Part shown: positions 1 through 11,422 of the stretch, in pieces
Numbering within the stretch: position 1 is the first letter of the stretch
Layout of the letters: the number at the start of each line of letters is the position of its first letter
Assembly: GCA_023055425.1 (NCBI GenBank)
Contig: JALGPY010000012.1
Location: forward strand, 16,069,922-16,133,921
Direction of reading: 5' to 3'
Length of the DNA: 64,000 bases
Source of the DNA: Linanthus parryae
Taxonomy: Eukaryota; Streptophyta; Magnoliopsida; Ericales; Polemoniaceae
Position numbers and translations under genes: made by a program
The notes under the pieces: generated by a model
What the model was told of the DNA's origin: nothing
The model's database searches: none
Seen by the model: the letters and a program-made list of their open reading frames with translations, nothing else

Positions 1-193
1 TCATTTCTTCGCCTTGTCTGTGTTATTGAGACAGGTCTTCCTGACACATGGGCTGAATTTAAAGCGCACCCTACTTCCACCATCGCTAGGATTTGTGGCA
101 TTCCTAGAAATTTCCTGTCAAGATTGTATTGGTGACTTTAACCAAATATTAAGGTATGACGAGAACAGTGAGAGCATCCTCCGTCATGGGTGC

Positions 194-387
194 TGTGACG
201 GGGCTAATTTCTCTCTCTCGTCTGAAATTGGCACCGTCTGGCAACGTTCAACCGTCACTCGTCGTTAATTAGGACCGTTAGTAGGGAGATGAGAGGGACG
301 AAGGCAACCTAAAATTGTGAACTTGAATGTACTGGTTTTATTCCGAATAAAAATTCAAGTACAATCCGAGTTCGTCCTACAATTACA
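194..387 (-). repeat. 3' LTR of the small LTR element
   Basis: On the minus strand it starts TGTAATTGTAGG and ends CCCCGTCACA. It matches 2256-2433 across blocks such as GACGGGGCTAATTTCTC, CACTCGTCGTTAATTAG and AATGTACTG-TTTTATTC. It is about 194 bp long, which is short for an LTR and typical of TRIM-sized elements. Confidence 0.5.
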
Positions 388-2255
388 GTCTAAACTCCCA
401 CAATCTGCTCTTTAATTTCTTCTCTAAAGCTTAACAATGCCTTCTTCGAGCTGTCTTCATATTCTGGAAATACAATGGCTTTATAGCTAGGTTTACAGGT
501 TGGTGACACACAGTTTTCTTTTAGAAATAAGTCAAATAACTACCCTTACTGCCGATAACTACTTCCCAAACCTGACCAACTACGCAACCTATAATACCAG
601 CAAACCGTGGCTCCATTCGGCTAATTAAACGCGCCAAAACTCTGCTACAACCGTGCAACAAAAACGCACCCGGTCTGGTGCTAATAGCAGTGACCAAATC
701 AGTGCATTGCACCATCTTTTCGGTCATGAACTCTGGCTGTAAACTCTGTCCTCGTTCCACCATCTTTCTGCCTAATGCACCCACGAGCAGCGACATTTTC
801 ACAATAAAATGGCCAGCGAACAGCGGGCTAGATGCTGCACATCCAACACACAAATCTGGTAGCAAACTGGGCAGCGAAAAGCGCACTCCAACGGTATACA
901 ACATTTTCCAAACGTGGCACCGAACCAAGGGTAATCACCAAGACGAAATAGGGTCTGATCGTGGCCAAGCATTGAGCAACTCCACCTTAATTTATTATCA
1001 CAAGTTCGACCATAAAACATAGCCAGAACTTAACCAAATTTCCGCCCATGCCGCTGCCAACAACGGCAACTTGCTGACAATTACAAGTGCCCAACAATAA
1101 CCGTCAAACTGACCAACATATCACACCACCGTCGAGCCAACGTGTGGACTCGGTGCTGCAACATGGCACCAAGATTTTCAGGGTGTAACAAACCTTCCAC
1201 ACCCTTTGAACTCGACGTCCTCTTCGAGACCAACCCGGCACCAACGAATCCATCCCTTCACTCACTCTCCGCAGTCCGGGAAACGACAAAACCAACCGAG
1301 CCGCGTTGGAGAATAACCCTCCAAAAACAATCACAATTGCTGCGTTGGAGAATAACCCTTCCCACGAGGCAGCGGCCAACGCTCATCAACGCCTCTTCCG
1401 AATTCCTTTAAATGCAACCCGAATCTTTTCCATAACTGTTCCTTCTTTTGCTTTCTATAGTTTTTGGAACCAAGAAACCAGCCAATCTTTCTTGCTTGCC
1501 GAACCATGCATCGAGCAAAACCAAACCAGCACCAGAATTGTTGCTTGGAATCTCTCCACGAGGCTGCAAACACCGCGCACTGATGCCTCTGCCAAATTCC
1601 TCGTAACGTAACCTCAAATTCTGCCTGCACACTATCCAAGAACGTGAGAAGAAAATCTAGGCACGCCACCAGGTTGTTGCCTAGGATCCCGTAAACGAGG
1701 CCTGCAATTTATCTCCCCAAATGCCCTCTGTTGCATCCTCCCGCTGCAACCACAAATCTGTACACCATGTTTCTTCCACACATCAATCCAATCCAAGCAA
1801 CAAAGTCTTCATACTTCGCATCCACCGGCGCCGTCCACCAGGCACGAAACACAACCAATCACAGTTTTCAAACTAAGGCTACCAAAATACCTACTGACCA
1901 GCGACAAACACAGCCACTGGAATCACCACCCGTCGAGCATCAAACACCCACCGTCCATGAAAAAATAGACGCACCCATTGCTCCAGACTTGGCGTCAAGA
2001 AGTCCCTCCTTCATTGGGCAGCAAAACAGAGTCGCGGAAACTTAGCGACCACACCAACGTCTGGGAGCAAAACACATTTCCCCTGCGTCGTTGAAAAATC
2101 GGGACAACAAGTTGATTACTCTGCCGTTCTTCATGCCCACCAAGCGTGACTAAACGCAGTGAACGATCCCTCCTTTCGCAACGTTCCATGCTGTCGCTTC
2201 TCCTTCGTAATGTCCAGGAGGAAGAAACCTGCTACACAACCGCTGTGATACCAGT

Positions 2256-2433
2256 TGTGACGGGGCTAATTTCTCTCGTCTGAAATCATCACTGTTTGGC
2301 AAACAAGGTTAGTGTTTATGTTTCTAACTTGGTTCAGCCGCCACTCGTCGTTAATTAGAACCGTTAATAGCGAGAGTTGTAAGGACGGAGGCAACGTAAA
2401 ATTGTGGAGTTCAATGTACTGATTTTATTCTCG
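2256..2433 (-). repeat. 5' LTR (truncated) with adjacent tRNA-Met primer site
   Basis: This is the second copy of the LTR-like repeat. Homology to 194-387 stops near TTTTATTC at about 2430, so the outer end is missing or too diverged to see. The minus-strand TGGTATCACAGCG lies directly after the terminal CA (2254-2242). Confidence 0.45.
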
Positions 2434-2819
2434 GAAAAGGATCCTCTCCTACCATTTTTCTCTCCTCCTCTTTTCACTACAAAATGACACCTCACACTAA
2501 AAGAGGAGCGATCATAGTGCCATTATACGAACACATCATCTCTAAAGTAAGTTCACTAAGTAACACCTAAATGTTTGTCAAATTTACAATCACTGCCGAG
2601 TTAGGAAATCAAGTCAGCCGGGACAAGATTCACGAAGTTAAAAGTCAAAATTAAAAGTCAAAGTCAATAGTCAAAATTCGTTATATTTCATAAACAATTA
2701 TACACACAAACATCAAATATAATAATGAACACAATACTCACAAGTCACAATTTTTTTTCGATGTGACAATGAGTTTTTAATGTTAAATAGTAAATTCGCA
2801 AAACAAGGAATGAAAAAAA

Positions 2820-3045
2820 ATTGTTGAGTGGAGGAGAATCAAACCCGTGTAGTGGGATTTACTAAGTACAGCAACAAACCACTTGGGAAACTAAGCAGTT
2901 TTGAATTTTAGTTGGGGCAAAATTGTATTTTCGTTTCGGTTAAATCATAAAAAATCTATAAAACTAGGGTACTGGGGTACTAGTAGAATTGTTTAAATTT
3001 CAGGAGGGCAACTGCCCCCTTGCCCCTACATAGGTCCGCCCCTGA
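2820..3045. mobile_element. Possible DNA-transposon (hAT-like) end fragment
   Basis: The stretch ends in CTTGCCCCTACATAGGTCCGCCCCTG. Many plant hAT-type repeats have a terminus like this (CAGGGGCGGA... on the other strand). No matching opposite terminus or clear 8-bp duplication was found, so it is only a candidate fragment. The remainder of 2434-2819 is AT-rich DNA with small GTCAAAATTAAAAGTCAAAGTCAA-type repeats around 2640-2680 and no gene that I can see. Confidence 0.3.
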
Positions 3046-3297
3046 GTGACCTTTTTTCTTTTTCCAACGGAAACTGAGAAAACTTTATTAGGGGAATACA
3101 TACTAGGGTAGGTTTACTCAGACACCCAACTCTCCCGTCTCAGACCTCTTCCGATCCAGCCATCCGGGTACCCTCTTTCTATCAGTCTCTGTAATTTGTG
3201 TCTCAATTTGTTTTTGTTGTCTCTTGATCTTTCCGTCGGCTTCACTCTTTAGGCTCCATTATCACAAAGAACGATTGCATAGATATAGCTACTCATC
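3046..3297 (+). promoter_or_regulatory. Upstream region / 5' leader of the nucleoredoxin-like gene
   Basis: This is the 250 bp between the repeat-like DNA and the start codon at 3298. It is CT-rich (CTCTTCCGATCC, CTCTTTCTATCAGTCTCTG), like many plant 5' leaders. No convincing TATA box is visible, so the transcription start is not placed. Confidence 0.35.
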
Positions 3298-5094
3298 ATG
3301 CACTTGGAAGTCGGAAAATCGTACGATTTTAGTAGTCTATTCTCCACATCAGGTAGAGATTTTCTTTTTCGCAACAATGGAGACCAGGTAATTGTTTTTT
3401 CACTATCTGAAATTCTGTTTATTTTATCTTACATAGACATACACTCCAAGTTTATTTACTACAACACACAATTACTGGCAGCAGGTCGGAATTGAATCTC
3501 TTGTTGGAAAGACTATTGGAATTTATTCTCTCCCACTTGGAAGGGAAAATTTGTATGAAACAAAGGTTCTGATAGATTGTTACAATAAATACAATCCATC
3601 TGGCAAATTTGAAGTTGTTCTTGTTGCCGTCGTTGACGACGATGATTTCGATGAAAATAAAGATAGAGAGATGTTTCATGATTGCTTCCATAAGATGACA
3701 TGGCTTGCTATTCCATGCGGAGATATTGAATCAAGAAAAAGATTAGCACAATTAGATTTCACATTTGAATATGATCCAATGTGTACGATTCTTGACCCTA
3801 GTGGAAGAGTTTTGGCACATCGGGGACTTCATGATCTTTGCGCGTACGGAACAGACTGTTTCCCTTTTACACAAGAGCGTCTTCAAGAATTAAGAATCGA
3901 AGATTGCAAAGCGTGGGAAGAGGCTACTACTCTGACTAGCCTTCTGACTTCTCCGAATCGAGACTATTTGGTAGACAGGAAAGGAAGAAAGGTACGAAGG
4001 AGGCATCATTCATATAAATGTATATTTACTCATTGTTTGACAATTTTTTTTGTCCTTCTAATGCTCTTATATTTCATTCTTATTTGAAGATACCTGCTCA
4101 TGAATTGGAAAGTAAAACTGTGGGACTTTATTTTTATACCAAGGAAATTTGGGAAGACTTTTTTCCTTCTTTGGAAAAGATCTACGAAACGTTGAGAGAG
4201 AGAGGTGAAAAGTTTGAGATTGTTATGATAGCAACCAATAGCTGGGAGCAGGGCCAGATAGCAGCATTCATGAAGGCGTCTCAAGAAATGCCCTGGTTGG
4301 CATGGCCATTGAGTGATGAGAAATACAAAAGACTGTCATATCGATTATACTCTACCTTAGGTCATCAGATTGTCATGATTGGACCAAACATGGAATTCAA
4401 AGACGAATATGGTTTCGAGGTCATCACTGAATTCGGAATCGAGGCGTATCCTTTCAGAAGAATAAGTGTTGCTCAGATGCAAGTTAGGAAAATGAAAGAA
4501 GAATCACTGGACTCTATTTTCATGTCTTTTGGTCACCAACACGTCATGACCAAGACTGGAACCAAGGTAAATACGAAAATTTGATTAATAATCTTTAGTG
4601 AACCAGATTTTTTTATGTTTGATTTCTCTGATGTTGTCAAATGACTATTCATTCAGGTTGAAGTTTCAGAGCTAAAAGGAAAGATGGTCGCCCTTTTCAT
4701 TGGAGCTCTATCTTGCAACGACTACTCGAATGTTCTCGACAAAGTGATTAACTGGTATTGGCAAATCAAAAAGAAAGATGATGCTTTTGAGATTATTTAT
4801 GTATCGTGGGATAAAGACGAAGACTCATATAATCAGAACTATCTCAAGATGCCATGGTTAGCACTCCCATTCCAGAAAGTCACCAGTGAACTACGTCAGT
4901 TCTTTCAGGAAGTTTTCTGGGTAGAAACACATAGAATGCCATCAGTTTATGCTTTTGGATCAGATGGTAGGATTCTAACAAGGATGGCTCATTCAAAATT
5001 GCTGATACATGGGTTAGACGCTTATCCATTCAGTGATGACGAACTTTTGAATGACACTTTGCATGAAATTATTTCGGACTATATGTGGTCCTAG
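3298..5094 (+). CDS. Nucleoredoxin-like protein, four exons, no CxxC motif
   Basis: Exons inferred at 3298-3387, 3485-3991, 4090-4566 and 4657-5094, all phase 0 with GT...AG introns, give about 503 residues. The N-terminus RDFLFRNNGDQV and the repeated pattern of beta strand, FE(V/I)V...WLA-P, then DP-GRVL...GI/YPF are those of plant nucleoredoxins, which have tandem thioredoxin folds. Three such domains are visible, at about residues 31-195, 200-350 and 360-500. In active family members each fold carries WC-PC and reduces protein disulfides. Here the positions read LPLGREN, TKEIWED and LSCNDY, so no domain keeps a CxxC. The Cys/His-rich C-terminal domain of NRX1 is also absent. I infer a redox-inactive paralogue or a gene under relaxed constraint. 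The frame is open through all exons with no stop, which argues against an old pseudogene. A NAGNAG acceptor at 3478-3484 could add one residue. Confidence 0.85.
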
Positions 5095-5892
5095 TGCAAA
5101 GGAGGGCATCTTTGTTTAGGAACATTCACATTCATCAAATGAGCTCTCCAAAGCTTAATTTCGGTCTTTGTTTTGTTGTTAATTTATGATTTTTTTTGTT
5201 TTTAATTTATGCTTTTTTTTTCGACCAAAAAGATCATAGCATTGAAAACAAAGAGTACAAAGAATTCAATACGAAATAACAAAGTAAACTGACCCATTGA
5301 CTAAAAACTAGTACCATGGATGCCTTGTTTATGTGTTTTTTCTGTTTATGTTTGTGAACTTTGTTCTGTTCTTGCTGAACTAGGACTTGTAAGATTGAAC
5401 TCTCTCATGTTTATCTAAACCCAGGATTACCACCAAAAAAAAAAAAAACTTTGTATCACTATAACCCAACATGGCTGAACTGGTCTACCCGCGTGCCAAA
5501 ATGTTCCGGCCCGTGCCCAAGAGGGGTTAACCCGACCCATCCAGCCCCCCCCCCCCCCCCCCTCCACCTCTGACTCGTACCCGGCCCGCTTATAAAATGA
5601 ATATAGTCTGTGCACGCACGGGTCGTGTTCCTCCACGACTGAGCACTGCCCGCCCTGGCCTGCCCCAGGGCTGGTTCGACCCGCACAAAAATAGTCTTCT
5701 CCACCCTCAATCCGTGCACGGCCCGCCTCCATGACACCCAACCCGTTGCACGAACGGGTCTATTTTCTCCATCCTCCGACACTAAACTTCAAATTTAAAA
5801 ATCCATTAAAAGTGGGTGCCATATTACATCATTAAGAAAACAGAGGAAGCCCAACTCGGTGGTTGGTTCCACTTCTGTAACGTCTTCTAGAT
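5095..5892. other. 3' flank of the gene and unassigned GC-rich stretch
   Basis: The first 340 bp are T-rich and likely contain the 3' UTR and polyadenylation region. An A14 run (5435-5448) and a C18 run (5545-5562) follow. The block 5455-5775 is GC-rich with repeated GGCCCG, GCACGG and ACCCGACCC words, as in some plant repeats, but I cannot assign it to a family. No credible ORF was found: the minus-strand frames here are low-complexity. Confidence 0.4.
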
Positions 5893-6086
5893 GGGAAAGT
5901 ATTCATTGGGGCTAGTTCCACCACATGGCATGTTTGTGTGGTGGGGGCACGCCATCAATTTTTGACAAACATGCAAAATTTGATTAGTTCCATCTGCTTA
6001 ATGCATACTTGTAAAATTATGATTTGTGTGGCCCACCACGCATGCATGCCACAGTGGTGGGGCTAGCCCCAATGAAAACTTTCTCC
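5893..6086. mobile_element. MITE with ~40-bp imperfect terminal inverted repeats
   Basis: The left arm starts GGGAAAGTATTCATTGGGGC. The right arm, reverse-complemented, starts GGAGAAAGTTTTCATTGGGGC. Both continue through CTAG--CCACCAC and GGCATG. The element is about 194 bp and has no coding capacity. The target duplication is not clear, so the superfamily (Mutator-like or hAT-like) is unresolved. Confidence 0.65.
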
Positions 6087-6166
6087 TTATGGATCCTTCC
6101 CATTTGTGTGTTTATCATCTCTCTTGTTAGGCCTATAACCCTTTTTACTACAACTGTGATCTTATA

Positions 6167-6403
6167 CTTCCTTCGTAACCTCTCTTTCTCCACAATTTGA
6201 CTTCTCCACCAGTAACCGGATCAGCTTGACCCGCTGATTTGGATACGATGAAATTTTTTAATAATATATTCATGTAACTATTACTCTAGTACACCATGAA
6301 AAAATTATCAAAAAATTTCATCGTATCCAAATCACCGAGTCAAAGTAACCTAGTGAATAGTGGGAAAAGTCAAACTGATGAGAAAGAGAGGTTACATAGG
6401 GAG
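6167..6403. mobile_element. Stowaway/Tc1-mariner-type MITE
   Basis: The terminal inverted repeats are CTTCCTTCGTAACCTCTC on the left and, reverse-complemented, CTCCCTATGTAACCTCTC on the right. They are flanked by a TA dinucleotide on each side (6165-6166, 6404-6405), the hallmark of Tc1/mariner insertion. A second inverted pair lies inside (GATTTGGATACGATGAAATT and its complement, centred near 6280), so the whole 237 bp can fold into a long hairpin. Confidence 0.8.
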
Positions 6404-6405
6404 TA

Positions 6406-6727
6406 TTTATATCTTTGTAACATTCTTGAACTTTTTTAACGATATTTATACCTAAAGATAAGATCGATTTTAGATTTATTTTTCAAACTTGGTGCATAAA
6501 ATTATTTCATCTCTCATCATTTAATTGTTTATCTGGTTCTGCACGATATCTCGCATTTGGGTTTGATTGGTCTAATTGTGGATGTGGCTTTTGCATGGCC
6601 TAACCCACTACCGAAGTTAACTATCAATTTAAGCTCTGGTTAACCCACAATGATTGCACCATAAGCTAGGGGTAGGTCTTTGCATGCCGTTCGTTTGGAA
6701 CAATTAGCTGCGTAATAGACTCTAGGT
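6406..6727. other. Unassigned non-coding stretch
   Basis: AT-rich sequence between the MITE and the first recognisable LINE sequence. It may contain the decayed LINE 5' UTR. I see no ORF, RNA gene or clear repeat. Confidence 0.3.
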
Positions 6728-8640
6728 ATGTCGTTGTCGTGTTCTTTTCTAGAGTTTCTTCTTTTTGCTTCTTCATCTCCTTTTCTAGTTCGACCGTCAA
6801 CTTTGTTCACTTTTTTGAAAATGAATTTAGGAAATCTCTCTCCTGATTCAAGCCGAGACTACCACGTCTTTAACCCTACCTTTGTTCCACTACCTAGGCA
6901 GGGACCAACATGGTATGTTAACCCTGTTACGGTTACTTCTCTAAAAATTTTTTGGTCTAACATCTTCATAGGGAAGTCCATCGATCATCACTCCCTCCCT
7001 GTGTCATTTGTGCAAGATGAGGTACGTGCACACTGAGGTAACATGGTGGTGGCGGAAATGAAACAGGATTTGTACCTTTTTCATTCCTTGGATCCCAATG
7101 ATAAAGATGTGTTGGTGAAGGAGAACATGTTCTCAATTCGAGGCAAAGCTCTGGAGGTGAAGAACAGGGAACCCAATATGGTGTTGTTGGAGGTGGCGTT
7201 CCCTACAGTGGAGCTGTTAATGCAGGTTCATGGTTTTCCAATGGAACACTTTGTATTCCAGTTGGCCGAAGATCTAGGGAAGCTGGCAGGAGAAATTCTA
7301 GAGATCGATTGAAATGATCACCGTGTTGTCAACATGGATTTTTTCTGAATCCGCACTAGAGTTGACCTTCAACAACCTCTGATTCAGGGTGAATTTCTTC
7401 AGCTGCTGGATGGCCCTCCTAGATGGATCTATTTCAGGTACGAAAGGATTTTCAAGGTTTGCATGCGATGTGGAAGGCTTGGGCATAAACTAAACAACTG
7501 TGATTGGGAAGATTGGGATAGTGCGGACAACATAAACAATCGTTTTCATGAGGCCGGTTTTGGTAATGTCATCCCAATGATGATTGAAAATCAATTTCCC
7601 TTATTCACTCCTCGATTGAGGGATTTCAGGTTGTACAGCCCAAACCGAACCACCTCGGTTTTGGTTCAAGATCTAAACAAACCCATTGATCCTCTCTCAT
7701 CGTCTTTTATACATGCAAACCAACCCTTTGTCATTAATATGAAAATCTCCTCTTTAGCTTCAGAAAACGAAGGTACAGCCTCCTCGGCTACCTCATTTAA
7801 TTCACAAACTTCTGTTTTATCCCCGACATCCCCTCGTTCCCCACCACCACGCCATAACTTCCAGTTAAATGAACCTGACAACACTTTGGGAGTGCAGCAG
7901 CAAGCTGCCCTGATGCTTCATAGCCTTATAGCGACGGGTGAAATTCCGGCAGAGAGAGTGGAACCTACTAGGGTAATTAATGCACCCTCTCACCTTCCGG
8001 CCATTTCAGTTTCTTTGGCTTGAGCATTCATTGAAGGATCCATGCAGGGTTTGTCACTTACTGAGGTGCATGCACCTGGGCTGGTGGAAGTCCCGAGGCA
8101 GGAAAGGGGATGTATTTCTTCTAAGGACCCCCATATGGCCATTAAGGTTCATCCACCGTTAGAAGCTTCTATAAAAGGGAAACAAGTGATGGAGGAGGAA
8201 CATTTGGTCAAATCATACATAGGAGATGATTCATATGTTGTTGAAGTTGGTTGTTATTTGATGTCTAAGGCTGTGAAATAGGGTGATCACACCATGGTGG
8301 AGGCAGGAAGAAGGAAAAGGAGAATGAAAAAGGAAAAAACATTTTCCTTACTATAATTCCAATGTACGATGTAGAGCCAATCATCACTATACCGGCGTTT
8401 AAAATAGAGGCACCAGATTTCGTAGATAGTTCTGGGGAAGGTAACATGGAATGGGAATTGGAAGGAGCGGCTATGGAGGAGAAACTTGAAAGAAAACTTG
8501 ATTGCCTAGAGGCGCTCATTCCCTTTGTTGTGGATCCAGATGTGAAGAATAAGTGATGACGAAGAGGAGGAGACAGAGGAAAACGAAGAGCAAATGGAGG
8601 TTGCAGTGTTGCAGAGGAAGGATGAGGTGATTCCACCAAA
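6728..8640 (+). pseudogene. LINE ORF1 (nucleic-acid-binding protein) remnant
   Basis: The fragments read as a plant L1 ORF1: an N-terminal region resembling DUF4283 (6824-7312), then YERIFKVCMRCGRLGHKLNNC around 7440-7502. The latter contains an intact CX2CX4HX4C zinc knuckle. A low-complexity Ser/Pro tail follows (to about 8023), then further short frames. ORF1 proteins coat the element RNA. Stops at 7034-7036, 7310-7312 and 8021-8023 plus frame changes disable it. Confidence 0.65.
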
Positions 8641-8903
8641 GAAAGGAAGAGATGGATGGAAGATTACAGTAAAAGCAAGGGTAAGAAACCTTGGCTATCT
8701 CCTGTCCCACACCTAATTAATCCCCCATGTTCTTGCCATCTATGTTTTCTTAAGTTCTTCTCTGATTTTAGTCTTGTTCAATCCACCACATGCATGTCTG
8801 CTAGGATTGATAATATTGATAATATGGGGCTTCATTATGGCTTTTAAAATATAGCGTTTAGGCAGGTCGTCTTCCAACAACCTCCCATTTCGCCACAAAT
8901 GTC

Positions 8904-11422
8904 TTGGCTTGGAACTGCAGGGGAATTGGTGAACGACCTGCAGTTCTTGATGTCTTTAGCTTAACCAAGAAGTTAGGTCCATCTTTGATCTTTCTATCGG
9001 AGACTAAGCACTCTATTTCATTCGTTGATACTAAGATTAGGAAATTAGGTTTTACTTCTAGTGGTGTAGATTATGTCGGTAACTATGTGTTGGAATTGTG
9101 CCCTAGAGGCAATCAATTAATTATGATAAATATGTGGATTTACGATTCATTACGTTATCGGTATGGAGATATGATAACATGAATGAAGTCCTTAGAATAT
9201 AAATGTTATGTTCTTAAATTATCCCTAGTCAGTTATAATGATTAATAGAACAATCATCTATGGACTAGTATGAGGTTGGATTGATACGGAGATATCATGA
9301 TCCAACACATGGGTATGCATTAGGGGCAATGGCATACTGGATTGAACCATCTCCGAGAAGGCTACATACACGTTATGTAAAGTCACAAGCGCTTCTCATG
9401 GTGAAATGGCATTGTCATCCTTAGACTTGAAGTCGCTAGATTGTCTAGTTGTGGATTATTGTGATTTTGGTAGCGTCAAACGCTACACCGTAACTAGGTA
9501 CTTATAAAGGCGTGTACCGGATACAGTAAGAACCAAGCTTAGAAATCGTAGTGGACGTAGATAGAATTTGTCCCTCCCACATAACAGGAGCAAATATCCT
9601 AGGCCATTCGAGGGATAGTGCTTATAGAATGTCTGGCCAGACTCAAATAAATCAATAAAGGTTGATGTTATTTGCACGAATAAGGCTATTCCAAGGATCG
9701 AGAAACTAGGATTGGATATACGAGTGTGACTCGTATGTCCCGTGTCCAATCCGGATATAGAGACAAAGGGATGTGAAAATTACTTGCACAAGGTTTTTCG
9801 GATGACTATTCTATTAGTTGGCTAGAATGGATGTTTTGCTAGAAACCGCTCCATATTAGCAAATTGTTGCTACCAACTAGATAGAACCTATGGGGTCACA
9901 CGCTAGAAAGAGTTGAACTAAATTTGGGACTTAATTAATATGATTAATTAATTAGAAGGATGACTTTGCAACACCTTGCAAACTTAGTAGGACTAATTTG
10001 CAAGGAAGGGACTAAACGGAATTCTAGTAGGACTAGAATAGGGTCTTTAGGTAGTTGACAAGGAGTTGTTGGAATATATAAAGGATGCTCCTAGCTTCCT
10101 TCCCACACTAATGCTCATAACATAAGTGAGTGGGAGAGAAAAAAGGAGATAGCAAGACAAAACACCAAGGCCGAAGCCCTAGGTGTCGTCCGCCCCCTCC
10201 CATGTCGTCGACCTCTTGTAGGCACGACCATGGGTTGTTTCCGTTGTGTGATTTCTTCTTCCTCATCCTCCGGTCCAAGCTAGCACTAAGGAGTAGGAAG
10301 ATCTAGATCTCAACTCTAGGCGTGGATCAACCGTAGAGACGTGACACAATTCACGTTACAAGTCATCACAGGATAAACCCTAAGGTGTGTAACATAATTA
10401 TTCGTTTACCAATCGTCATGCTTTTTTTCTTGTGATCGTTGGAGGGTATTGAATGGATAAATTATATTTTCCGCTGCGTATCCATGATCAAATCCCTACA
10501 CTAAGGAAGGCTTTGGTTAGGATGGAAATCTCCCCATGCGGTTCAGATTGTCTCAACCTCTTTGCACTTCCTCCTGTTTCATATCAACTTACCTGCATCT
10601 AGTAGTGTTTTAGTTGGTCTTCTGTATTGTCATCCTAATGTGTCTAATAGAAGGGCGGTTTGGGAGGAAATTGATGCCCTCATACCTGATCCCCCGGTGC
10701 CTTTCTCCTACTCGGAGACTTCAGTCAGATTCTCTCGGCTAGAGACAAGAGTGGTCCTTCTGGAAGTCTCGATGCGGGACTGGAGGAGTTTAGTGCCTAT
10801 CTTAATCAGTGGGGCCTGGTACAGCTAAACCATGTTGGTCTCTGGTTTAATTGGACCAATAATAGGACTACCTCTACCCCAACGTTTGAGATACTTGACA
10901 GAGCTTGGATTAATCCTGCTTAGCTTAATGCCTTTCCTTATGCCTTCCAAGAAAACCCAGGTCAAATCCCAGCCCCATATTAGGCCTCCTAGAAGAGCCT
11001 ACAAGTTCGAATCCTGGTGGACAAATCATCAGGATGTCCATGATCTGGTCAAGTACATTTCTTCTTTCCAAATACCTTGATCACCTCTCTTTAAGGTTCA
11101 GCAGTACCTCAAAATTTTCGTTAGATCTATTAGTTTCTTAGCTATACATAATGGCTACTTAGATAATATAATTAAGCTCAATAGGAGAAGGGTTCTCCAG
11201 TACTAGGCTCAGCTTCCTGACCCTCTGGCTCTCCTTTGTTTCATTGATTCCAAGAATCGATTGGACCATTTATTGGTGGACAATGAGCTCTTCGAGGCTC
11301 AAAGGTCACACTGCAATTGGCTTAGATGCGAGGATAGAAACACAATTTTTTTCCATGCCCATACTAAGGTTATGAGAAGTAGCAACCATATTTGGAGTAT
11401 CAACACTAAGGGTGGGGAAGTG
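8904..11422 (+). pseudogene. LINE ORF2, endonuclease part (split)
   Basis: The sequence opens with LAWNCRGIGE, the start of the L1 apurinic-type endonuclease domain, followed by LIFLSETK at 8980-9010. The domain is broken at 9087 and resumes at 10501 with GWKSPHAVQIV, then LLYCHPNVSNRRAVWEEI. Downstream pieces (VQLNHVGLWFNWTNNRTTSTPTFEI around 10820-10900; RAYKFESWW at 10996; CNWLRCEDRNTIFFHAHT near 11310) match the linker before the reverse transcriptase. Several stops (for example 10826-10828, 11078-11080) show it is dead. The catalytic reverse transcriptase is not in this window. Confidence 0.7.
9088..10500 (+). repeat. Solo Copia LTR inside the LINE endonuclease
   Basis: It starts TGTTGGAATTGTGCCCTAG and ends ATCAAATCCCTACA. 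The flanking pentamers CTATG (9083-9087) and CTAAG (10501-10505) are a one-mismatch target duplication, and LINE coding sequence resumes exactly at the right edge. It is the same family as the Copia-1 LTR at 12239-13529: both share GCCCTAGAGGCAAT-like starts, TAGCATACTGGATTG and a related 3' end. No internal sequence is present, so this is a recombination product of a former full element. Confidence 0.8.

Larger units (their letters stand above)
194..2433 (-). mobile_element. Small non-autonomous LTR retroelement (TRIM/LARD-like)
   Basis: Two diverged direct repeats (194-387 and 2256-2433) flank about 1.9 kb. Read on the minus strand, the copy at 2256-2433 ends in CA and is followed at once by ACTGGTATCACAGCG (2255-2241), a near match to the initiator-Met tRNA primer site. 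The copy at 194-387 is preceded by a purine-rich tract (388-405), as expected of a polypurine tract. This gives 5' LTR, primer site, internal region, polypurine tract, 3' LTR on the minus strand. The interior has no gag or pol similarity that I recognise, only short ORFs. It holds a degenerate internal repeat (about 1378-1420 and 1560-1605, both reading GAATT-GG-AGAGGC on the minus strand). The 5' LTR looks truncated. The element class is inferred from structure alone. Confidence 0.5.
6728..11422 (+). mobile_element. Decayed L1-type LINE, interrupted and truncated
   Basis: ORF1 and the 5' half of ORF2 of a plant L1-like non-LTR retrotransposon lie in order on the plus strand. Stops and frameshifts occur throughout. 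A solo Copia LTR (9088-10500) splits the endonuclease domain, and a Copia element at 11423 cuts ORF2 off before the reverse transcriptase core. The 3' part must lie beyond the window or is lost. The multiple lesions make this one of the oldest layers in the window. Confidence 0.75.

Noticed and set aside
520..1020. ORFs of 73-135 residues in the first kilobase
   Set aside because: They overlap each other on both strands inside the small LTR element and show no domain or codon pattern.
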